Assembly (NCBI GenBank): GCA_019689695.1
Contig: JADGHA010000073.1
Span: 1-12,478, forward strand
Length of the DNA: 12,478 nucleotides
Source: Micromonosporaceae bacterium
Lineage (GTDB): Bacteria; Actinomycetota; Actinomycetes; Mycobacteriales; Micromonosporaceae
Direction: 5' to 3'
Part shown: positions 7,234 through 12,478 of the stretch, piece after piece
Layout: each line of letters opens with the position of its first letter
How positions within the stretch are numbered: position 1 is the stretch's first letter
Notes under the pieces: generated by a model
Seen by the model: the letters and a program-made list of their open reading frames with translations, nothing else
Told to the model about the DNA's origin: nothing
Database searches by the model: none
Position numbers and translations under genes: made by a program

Positions 7234-8885
7234 CAGGATTCCCGCATGGGGATGCGCAGCCCGTTCTCGCGCGCCACGTCCAGCGCGAGGTCGTACCCGG
7301 CGTCGGCGTGCCGGACCACGCCGGACCCCGGGTCGTTGGTCAGCACGCGGGAGATCTTCTCCGCGGCCAGGGGTGTGCCGTCGGCGACGGTGACCTGTCC
7401 GGCGTGGATGGAGCGGCCGATGCCCACCCCGCCGCCGTGGTGGATGGACACCCACGACGCGCCGGATGCCGTGTTCAGCAAGGCGTTGAGCAGGGGCCAG
7501 TCCGCGATCGCGTCCGAGCCGTCGGCCATCTGCTCGGTCTCCCGGTAGGGCGAGGCGACGCTGCCGGTGTCGAGGTGGTCGCGTCCGATGACGATCGGCG
7601 CGCCCACCTTGCCCGAGGCGACCAGCTCGTTGAAGCGCAGGCCGGCCACGTCGCGCTCGCCGTAGCCCAGCCAGCAGATGCGGGCCGGCAGTCCCTGGAA
7701 CGCCACACGCTCCCCAGCCATCCGGATCCAGCGGGTCAGCGGCTCGTTGTCCGGGAAGAGGGAAAGGATCGCGGCGTCGGTGGCGGCGATGTCGGCCGGG
7801 TCGCCGGAGAGCGCCACCCACCGGAACGGGCCCTTGCCCTGGCAGAACAGCGGCCGGATGTACGCCGGCACGAAGCCGGGGAAGGCGAACGCCCGCGCGA
7901 AGCCGCCCAGCCGGGCCTCGTCGCGGATGGAGTTGCCGTAGTCGAAGACCTCGGCGCCGGCGTCCAGGAAACCCACCATCGCCTCGACGTGCCGGGCCAT
8001 CGAGGCGCGCGCCCGTTCGGTGAACTCCTCCGGCTTGTCCCGGGCGTAGTCTTCGGCGTCGGCCAGGTCCACGCCCTCGGGCACGTACGACAGCGGGTCG
8101 TGCGCCGAGGTCTGGTCGGTGACGATGTCCACCTCGACCCCACGGCGCAGGATCTCGGGCACCAGCGTCGCCGCGTTGCCGACCACACCGACCGACAGCG
8201 CGCGGCGCTCCCGCTTGGCCGCGGTCACCAGCGCCAGCCCTTCGTCCAGAGTGGACGCCACGGTGTCCAGGTAGCGGGTGTCCAGCCGGCGGCGCAGCCG
8301 GATCGGGTCGATGTCGATGATCAGGCAGGCTCCGCCGTTCATGGTGACCGCGAGCGGCTGCGCCCCGCCCATGCCGCCGCAGCCGGCGGTGAGGGTGAGT
8401 GTCCCGGCCAGCGACCCGCCGAACCGCTTCTCGGCGACCGCGGCGAACGTCTCGTACGTGCCCTGCAGGATGCCCTGGGTCCCGATGTAGATCCAGGATC
8501 CGGCGGTCATCTGGCCGTACATGGTCAATCCCAGCCGCTCCAGCCGCCGGAACTCCGCCCAGGTGGCCCAGTCGCCGACCAGGTTGGCGTTGGCGATCAG
8601 CACCCGGGGGGCCCACTCGTGGGTGCGGAACACCCCGACCGGCCGGCCGGACTGCACCAAAAGCGTCTCGTCGTCGGCGAGCGTGGTCAGCGTGCGCACG
8701 ATCGCGTGGAACGACGGCCAGTCCCGCGCCGCCTTGCCGCTGCCGCCGTAGACCACCAGGTCCGCCGGGCGTTCGGCCACCTCGGGGTCGAGATTGTTCA
8801 TCAGCATCCGCAGCGCCGCTTCCTGCGGCCAACCGCGGGCGGTACGGGTGGCGCCGCGCGGGGCGCGCACGACATTGTGCGACAT
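7233..8885 (-). CDS. hutU: Urocanate hydratase (urocanase)
   Basis: HutU adds water to urocanate to give 4-imidazolone-5-propionate, using tightly bound NAD+ as an electrophile; it is a cytoplasmic homodimer. The 550-residue product is family length. It contains VYGGSGKAARDWPSF (45-59), MYGQMTAGSWIYIGTQGI (122-139), the glycine-rich GCGGMGGAQPLA (168-179), DQTSAHDPL (257-265), FDYGNSIRDEARLGG (314-328), the conserved Cys in GLPARICWLGYGER (C404) and HHGGGVGIGRSIHAGQ (482-497). I chose the ATG at 8885, giving MSHNVVRAPRG, because it fits family length and sits 6 bases after a TACGAT box. An in-frame ATG at 8909 would add only 8 residues and would overlap the divergent gene. hutU is the first gene of the operon and overlaps the next by one base. 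Confidence 0.96.
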   Translation of the reverse strand: MSHNVVRAPRGATRTARGWPQEAALRMLMNNLDPEVAERPADLVVYGGSGKAARDWPSFHAIVRTLTTLADDETLLVQSGRPVGVFRTHEWAPRVLIANANLVGDWATWAEFRRLERLGLTMYGQMTAGSWIYIGTQGILQGTYETFAAVAEKRFGGSLAGTLTLTAGCGGMGGAQPLAVTMNGGACLIIDIDPIRLRRRLDTRYLDTVASTLDEGLALVTAAKRERRALSVGVVGNAATLVPEILRRGVEVDIVTDQTSAHDPLSYVPEGVDLADAEDYARDKPEEFTERARASMARHVEAMVGFLDAGAEVFDYGNSIRDEARLGGFARAFAFPGFVPAYIRPLFCQGKGPFRWVALSGDPADIAATDAAILSLFPDNEPLTRWIRMAGERVAFQGLPARICWLGYGERDVAGLRFNELVASGKVGAPIVIGRDHLDTGSVASPYRETEQMADGSDAIADWPLLNALLNTASGASWVSIHHGGGVGIGRSIHAGQVTVADGTPLAAEKISRVLTNDPGSGVVRHADAGYDLALDVARENGLRIPMRES

Positions 8886-8891
8886 GCCCTG

Positions 8892-8897
8892 ATCGTA
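8892..8897 (-). promoter_or_regulatory. Candidate -10 box of the hut operon promoter
   Basis: On the minus strand TACGAT is followed by 6 bases and then the hutU ATG. The hexamer is a strong TANNNT match, and the spacing places the start of transcription at the start codon. The only SD-like bases (AGGG) are one base from the ATG, too close to work, which favours a leaderless message. No clear -35 hexamer is seen in the region that would lie inside the divergent gene. Confidence 0.5.
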
Positions 8898-8901
8898 GGA
8901 T
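8896..8901 (+). promoter_or_regulatory. Candidate -10 box of the methyltransferase gene
   Basis: TAGGAT is followed by 6 bases and then ATG at 8908, again TANNNT spacing for a leaderless transcript. It shares its first two bases with the opposing TACGAT box. The embedded AGGA (8897-8900) lies 7 bases before the ATG and could instead act as a Shine-Dalgarno site, so the two readings compete. Confidence 0.42.
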
Positions 8902-8907
8902 CCCGCC

Positions 8908-9777
8908 ATGGCAGGCACGACGAGCAGGCGGACGACCGGCCGCAGGCGCGGCGGTCGGGTGGTGAAGATCATCGCCCGGACGCCGCTGGCCCCGGTCGCC
9001 GCCTTCCCCAAGCGCCTGGCCCGGGTGGCCCGGCACGATGCCAAGGTCATCGGCGCCTCGGCTCGCTGGCTGTTCACCTCCCGCGAGCACCACAACTACA
9101 CGTACGACCTCACCCGCCTCAGCCGCGACCACCTGGCCTGGTTCGTGAGCGTGGTCTGCGACGTCCCGGTCGGCCAGGTCCAGGAGTACTTCGCCGAGCT
9201 GGAGTCGGACCGCCACCTGCGCATGCACATCGAGACCACCACCGCGCGGGCGGCCCGGCGCTGGCTGGCCGACAGTACGGCCCGCTACGCCCGCCGGCTC
9301 GGCTGGTACGCCATCGCCCGCACGATCAAGCCGGCGCACGTTGTGGAGACCGGCGTGGACAAGGGACTGGGCACCTGCGTGCTCGCCGCGGCCCTGCTGC
9401 GCAACGCCGCGGAGGGGCGCCCGGGCCGGGTCACCTCGCTGGACATCAACCCCGACGCCGGCTACCTGGCCCGGGAGAAGCCCTGGGCCGCGGTGGTGGA
9501 CCTGGTGATCGGCAACTCCATCGGCTCGATCGCCGCGCTGAGCCAGCCGGTCGACATGTTTTTGCACGACAGTGACCACAGCGTCGAGCATGAGCGCCGG
9601 GAGCTCGATGCGGTCGAGTCGAAGCTGGCCGCCGGCGCCGTGCTGGTCACCGACAACGCGGCGCGCACCGACGTGCTGGCGCGGTACGCGGAGCGGACCG
9701 GCCGGCGGTTCCTCGCCTACCGCGAGCAGCCGGCCCGGCACTGGTACCCGGGTGACGCGATCGGCGTCGCCTGGTGA
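8908..9777 (+). CDS. Class I SAM-dependent methyltransferase, substrate unknown
   Basis: The 289-residue protein has a very basic N-terminus (residues 2-20 rich in Arg/Lys), an unassigned helical-looking region (about 50-135), and a C-terminal Rossmann-type methyltransferase domain. SAM-binding motif I is VVETGVDKGLGT (145-156), the acidic end of strand 2 is LDIN (178-181), and strand 4 carries FLHDSDHSVEHE (218-229). The HDSDH-plus-Glu pattern resembles the Methyltransf_24/CmcI-type O-methyltransferases that act on small molecules or sugars and may use a metal. It has no transmembrane segment. The start ATG at 8908 is the first codon after a promoter-like box, only 22 bases from the divergent hutU start. 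The MOSC gene follows 18 bases downstream and may be cotranscribed. Target and pathway cannot be read from the sequence; adjacency to hut may simply reflect position. Confidence 0.85.
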   Translation: MAGTTSRRTTGRRRGGRVVKIIARTPLAPVAAFPKRLARVARHDAKVIGASARWLFTSREHHNYTYDLTRLSRDHLAWFVSVVCDVPVGQVQEYFAELESDRHLRMHIETTTARAARRWLADSTARYARRLGWYAIARTIKPAHVVETGVDKGLGTCVLAAALLRNAAEGRPGRVTSLDINPDAGYLAREKPWAAVVDLVIGNSIGSIAALSQPVDMFLHDSDHSVEHERRELDAVESKLAAGAVLVTDNAARTDVLARYAERTGRRFLAYREQPARHWYPGDAIGVAW

Positions 9778-9795
9778 TCATGGCACGCTAAGCAG

Positions 9796-10605
9796 ATGCA
9801 GATTGCCTCGCTCCATACGTACCCGGTCAAGGGATGCCGCCGGCTCGACCACGACAGCGCGCAGGTCGAGCCGTGGGGGCTGGCCGGCGACCGGCGCTGG
9901 ATGATCGTGGATGAGGTCGACGGCCAGTCGGTGACCCAGCGCGAAGTGCCGGGCCTGGCTGCCATCCGACCGTCCATAGTCGACGGAGTGCTGCGGCTGC
10001 GCGCGGCGGGCGCGCCGGACCTGGAAGTGCCCGAGCCGGATGCGCCGCCGGTGCCGGTCGCCGTCCACCGCAGCCGGCTGGTCGCCACGCCCGCCGGCCC
10101 GGCCGCGGACGCCTGGCTGACCGCGCTGCTGGAGCGCAAGGTACGTCTGGTGTGGCTGGACGATCCGACCCGCCGCCCGGTCGACGAGCACTACGGCGAG
10201 CCGGGCGACCGGGTCAGCTTCGCCGACGCGTACCCGGTGCTGCTGGCCAACGCCGCCTCGCTGGAGGCGCTCAACGGCTGGCTGGCCGAGGAGGGCTCGC
10301 CCGAGGGGGCGCTCCCGATGGCCCGGTTCCGGCCGAACATCGTGATCTCCGGCGCTGCGCCGTGGGCCGAGGACGGCTGGCTCGGGCGGCGGCTGCGGAT
10401 CGGCGGGGTGACGTTCCGGGCGGTCAAGCCGTGCGACCGCTGCGTGGTGACCACCACCGACCAGGAGACCGGCGAGCGCGGTCACGAGCCGCTGCGCACA
10501 CTCGGCAAGCGGCGCAACATCGACCAGAAGCTGCTGTTCGGCACCAACCTCATCCCTGACGGGCCGGGCCGCATCGCGGTCGGCGACCCGGTGACGGTGA
10601 TCTGA
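9796..10605 (+). CDS. MOSC domain-containing protein (YcbX/mARC-like, no ferredoxin domain)
   Basis: The 269-residue protein has an N-terminal MOSC beta-barrel domain opening with IASLHTYPVKGCRRL (3-17) and GLAGDRRWMIVD (28-39). A C-terminal MOSC domain follows (about 130-268) with FADAYPVLLAN (142-152), ARFRPNIVISG (176-186) and the cysteine segment VKPCDRCVVTTTDQETG (210-226; C213, C216). In relatives such as YcbX and the mitochondrial amidoxime-reducing component, a conserved Cys in this segment binds the molybdenum cofactor, and the enzymes reduce N-hydroxylated compounds. E. coli YcbX carries an extra C-terminal ferredoxin domain, missing here, so a separate electron donor would be needed. 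The ATG lacks a clear Shine-Dalgarno sequence; the gene starts 18 bases after the methyltransferase stop and may be cotranscribed with it. Family is sure, substrate unknown. Confidence 0.9.
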   Translation: MQIASLHTYPVKGCRRLDHDSAQVEPWGLAGDRRWMIVDEVDGQSVTQREVPGLAAIRPSIVDGVLRLRAAGAPDLEVPEPDAPPVPVAVHRSRLVATPAGPAADAWLTALLERKVRLVWLDDPTRRPVDEHYGEPGDRVSFADAYPVLLANAASLEALNGWLAEEGSPEGALPMARFRPNIVISGAAPWAEDGWLGRRLRIGGVTFRAVKPCDRCVVTTTDQETGERGHEPLRTLGKRRNIDQKLLFGTNLIPDGPGRIAVGDPVTVI

Positions 10606-10607
10606 AC

Positions 10608-10629
10608 GCTCGGTAAGGGTTTCCGGAGC
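10608..10629 (+). terminator. Weak candidate hairpin after the MOSC gene
   Basis: GCTCGG (10608-10613) can pair with CC-G-GAGC (10623-10629) with one bulged G and a 9-base loop, starting 3 bases after the stop codon. There is no T-run after it. Its place between two same-strand genes makes a terminator plausible, but the pairing is short. Confidence 0.22.
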
Positions 10630-10640
10630 ACTGGCCATCG

Positions 10641-10667
10641 GTCCACGAAGATGTGACCATCATGGAC
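10641..10667 (+). repeat. Nested inverted repeat upstream of the VWA gene
   Basis: An outer pair GTCCA (10641-10645) and TGGAC (10663-10667) encloses an inner pair GATG (10650-10653) and CATC (10658-10661) around a four-base loop. It lies in the 106-base gap 10606-10711, about 45 bases before the next ATG. It could be a regulator-binding site or an RNA hairpin, or chance. No clear TANNNT box at a useful position was found in this gap. Confidence 0.3.
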
Positions 10668-10700
10668 GCTGATGTCCGTCTGTACGGCCGAGCAGAGGTT

Positions 10701-10707
10701 GGGGAGG
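10701..10707 (+). promoter_or_regulatory. Shine-Dalgarno site of the VWA gene
   Basis: GGGGAGG, with its core GGAGG at 10703-10707, ends 4 bases before the ATG at 10712. It is by far the strongest ribosome-binding site in the window and fixes this start. The contrast with the near absence of such sites before rph, hutU and the MOSC gene is clear. Confidence 0.75.
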
Positions 10708-10711
10708 CTCC

Positions 10712-12475
10712 ATGGTCACCTCCGTGCTGCGACACCGGCGCTCCGGCAGAGTGTGGCGGGCCTGCGCGGTGCTCGGCGCGCTGGCGCTGGTCGCGGTCGG
10801 CGCTACGGCCGGCTACCGCCGGGTCGCCGCGGGTAGCGACTGCGCCGGCGGCCAGGTGCGGTTGACCGTGTACGCCTCCACCGACCAGTTCGACCTCATG
10901 ACCGGGCTGGCGGAGCAGTTCAACGCCGCCGGGCGCAGGGTCTCCGGCCACTGCGCCGAGGTGCACGTGCGGCCCGCCGTGCCGTCCGCGGTCGCCGCGC
11001 ACATCTCCGCGTCCTGGGACGAGCAGCGCGACGGCCCGCGACCCGACGTCTGGGTGCCAGACTCCAGCGTCTGGCTGCTGCTCGCCGCCGCCCGGCCGGA
11101 GGCCCGCGCGGTGCTGCCCAGCGGCGCCGCGCCGAGCCTGGCCAGCTCGCCCGTGGTGCTGGCGATGCAGCGGCCGATGGCCCAGGCGCTGGGCTGGCCG
11201 GGGCGCGAGATCGGGCTGACCGACCTGCTGCGCACGTCCTGGGCCCGCCTGGGCCATCCCGAGTGGGGCCCGCTTCGGCTGGGCATGTCCGACCCGACCA
11301 CCTCGACTCCGGGCCTGGTCAGCGTGCTGACCATCCTGGACCCGGACAACGACGGCACGCTCGGCGCTGACGAGCTGGTCGGCAGCCTGGCCTTCGCGCA
11401 GGTCACCGGGGACTGGGCGGAGGACACCGACGGGCTGCTGAGCAGGTACGCCGACAGAGGCCGGACCGACGCACCCAGCAGCCTGCCGGCGGCCGTCCCG
11501 GTGCTGGAACGCGACCTCGGCGAGTACGCCTCGGAATCGCCCGGCGTGGACCTGGTGCCGGTCTACCTGCGGGAGGGCACCACCTTCGCCGACTACCCGT
11601 ACACCGTGCTGCGCGCGCCGTGGGTGGACCGGGATCGACAGCGCCTCGCCGCCGAATTTCTGGATTACCTGCGCGCCGACCCGGCCCAGAAGGCGTATGC
11701 CCGAGCGGGCTTCCGCGACCCTTCCCACGCCGCCCAGGACAGCACCCTGCTCGATCCGACCCGCGGCTTCCGGCTGGAGGTCACCGGGCCGCAGCGGGCG
11801 CCCACCGCGGAGACGCTGACCCAGCTGACCCAGACCTGGGCGTCGCTGCAGCGCCCCAACAACGCGCTGCTGGCACTGGACACCTCGGGGTCGATGAACG
11901 ACCTGGTGCCGGGCACCACGCAGACCCGGTTGCAGCTGGTCCAGCAGGCGGCGGTCCAGGGAGCGGAGACGCTGAACGCCGAGACCACGATCGGGCTGTG
12001 GGAGTTCTCCTCGCAGCTGACCCCGTCCACCGACTACCGGGAGCTGGTCCCACCCGGCCGGGCCGGCGAGAAGGTCGGCGGCGTGGAGCGCCGGCAGGCG
12101 ATCATCGACGCGGTCCGGCGGCTGCGGGCCGCCGGCGGCACCGGCTTGTACGACACGGTGTACGCCGCGTACCTGCGGATGCAGCAGGCATGGCGGCCCG
12201 ACGCGCGCAACCTGCTGGTGGTGATGACCGACGGCCGCAACTCCGACGATGAGGGCCTGAGCCTGGCCGAGCTGATCCAGCGGCTGCGCGCCGCGGCCCG
12301 CCCGGACCGGCCGGTGCCGGTGATCGGCATCGCGGTGGGCCCGCGGGCGGACGCCGGCGCGCTGCAGGAGATCTCCAAGGCGACCGGCGGGCGGACCGTG
12401 GTCGCGCGGGACGACCTCGCAGCGGTCCAGGAGATCGCACTTGCGTTCGCCGGCCGGATCGGGTACGGCGAGTAG
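10712..12475 (+). CDS. Membrane-anchored solute-binding and VWA domain protein
   Basis: The 587-residue protein begins with a basic stretch and a single transmembrane segment (about 16-34) with no lipobox, so the rest should lie outside the cell. Residues about 48-355 resemble a periplasmic solute-binding domain of the bacterial extracellular type (strand VRLTVYAST, then PDVWVPDSS near 95-103). C44 and C81 could form a disulfide. Within it is a canonical EF-hand-like loop, DPDNDGTLGADE (210-221). The C-terminal von Willebrand A domain (about 385-580) keeps a full metal-ion-dependent adhesion site: DTSGSM (390-395), T477 in GGTGLYD and D507 in VMTDGRN. It should therefore bind Mg2+ and a protein ligand. 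Such fusions occur in actinobacteria, but I know of no defined role. No transporter or protease partner is in the window. The stop lies three bases from the window end. Confidence 0.88.
   Translation: MVTSVLRHRRSGRVWRACAVLGALALVAVGATAGYRRVAAGSDCAGGQVRLTVYASTDQFDLMTGLAEQFNAAGRRVSGHCAEVHVRPAVPSAVAAHISASWDEQRDGPRPDVWVPDSSVWLLLAAARPEARAVLPSGAAPSLASSPVVLAMQRPMAQALGWPGREIGLTDLLRTSWARLGHPEWGPLRLGMSDPTTSTPGLVSVLTILDPDNDGTLGADELVGSLAFAQVTGDWAEDTDGLLSRYADRGRTDAPSSLPAAVPVLERDLGEYASESPGVDLVPVYLREGTTFADYPYTVLRAPWVDRDRQRLAAEFLDYLRADPAQKAYARAGFRDPSHAAQDSTLLDPTRGFRLEVTGPQRAPTAETLTQLTQTWASLQRPNNALLALDTSGSMNDLVPGTTQTRLQLVQQAAVQGAETLNAETTIGLWEFSSQLTPSTDYRELVPPGRAGEKVGGVERRQAIIDAVRRLRAAGGTGLYDTVYAAYLRMQQAWRPDARNLLVVMTDGRNSDDEGLSLAELIQRLRAAARPDRPVPVIGIAVGPRADAGALQEISKATGGRTVVARDDLAAVQEIALAFAGRIGYGE
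11339..11374 (+). other. EF-hand-like calcium-binding loop in the solute-binding domain
   Basis: Residues 210-221, DPDNDGTLGADE, match the 12-residue EF-hand loop: Asp at positions 1, 3 and 5, Gly at 6, a hydrophobic residue at 8 and Glu at 12. Hydrophobic segments flank it (SVLTIL before, LVGSLAF after). It is predicted to bind Ca2+, but this rests on pattern alone. Confidence 0.55.
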
Positions 12476-12478
12476 ACA

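Noticed and set aside
8907..8909. Alternative in-frame hutU ATG 24 bases upstream, within a CCATGG shared with the methyltransferase start
   Set aside because: It would add only 8 residues, overlap the divergent start codon, and place the TACGAT box inside the gene. The downstream ATG fits family length and promoter spacing better.
7234..9741. A minus-strand open frame running from 9741 to 6025 (1238 codons), which could suggest a giant or fused protein
   Set aside because: Only 7233-6025 encodes a recognisable protein. The rest is antisense to the methyltransferase and in the wrong frame for hutU, and its translation is low-complexity Arg/Gly/Ala sequence typical of GC-rich shadow frames.
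9778..9795. A leaderless -10 box before the MOSC gene
   Set aside because: CACGCT at 9784-9789 has the right 6-base spacing but lacks the first T of TANNNT. The 18-base gap fits read-through from the methyltransferase gene as well.
10653..10865. Small GTG-started plus-strand frame (70 codons) overlapping the VWA gene start, possibly an upstream regulatory peptide
   Set aside because: It has no Shine-Dalgarno sequence, overlaps the real gene out of frame, and its translation looks arbitrary after the first 20 residues.
1..12478. CRISPR arrays, tRNA genes, insertion sequences, phage or toxin-antitoxin genes
   Set aside because: I saw no regularly spaced repeats, no tRNA-like cloverleaf or TTCGAATC-type arm, no transposase motif and no terminal inverted repeats. 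Composition is even across the window, with no sign of recent transfer.

Overview
The window is high-GC DNA, with G or C at nearly every third codon position and long spurious antisense open frames. This points to an actinomycete. Micromonosporaceae or a related family is my guess from gene content and style, not something the sequence proves. Ten protein-coding genes fill almost all of it. No tRNA, rRNA, CRISPR array, insertion sequence or phage gene is visible, and no gap exceeds about 110 bases.

Layout. (1) 29-1362, plus strand: rph (RNase PH) and rdgB (XTP/dITP pyrophosphatase), overlapping by a GTGA. This is a housekeeping RNA and nucleotide quality-control pair. (2) 1368-8885, minus strand: a compact histidine-utilisation operon transcribed right to left, in the order hutU, an M20-family amidohydrolase, hutF, hutI, hutH, then a small lipoprotein gene. 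The hut genes overlap by 1 or 4 bases and look translationally coupled. (3) 8908-9777, plus strand: a SAM-dependent methyltransferase divergent from hutU, with only 22 bases between the two start codons. (4) 9796-10605, plus strand: a stand-alone MOSC-domain protein. (5) 10712-12475, plus strand: a membrane-anchored protein joining an extracellular solute-binding domain to a C-terminal von Willebrand A domain.

How the hut genes work together. HutH deaminates histidine to urocanate, HutU hydrates it to imidazolone propionate, HutI opens the ring to N-formimino-glutamate, and HutF deiminates that to N-formyl-glutamate plus ammonia. The last step, deformylation to glutamate and formate, is normally done by HutG, which is absent. 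The M20 amidohydrolase between hutU and hutF is the obvious candidate for it. No hut regulator or histidine transporter lies in the window.

The most notable non-coding signal is the 22-base gap between hutU and the methyltransferase gene. It holds two overlapping, oppositely oriented TANNNT boxes, each exactly 6 bases from its start codon. That is the arrangement expected for two leaderless transcripts fired from one symmetric promoter. Similar boxes precede rph and the lipoprotein gene. I found no convincing evidence of an entirely new multi-gene system. Most of the window is ordinary core metabolism, with a few details worth testing.
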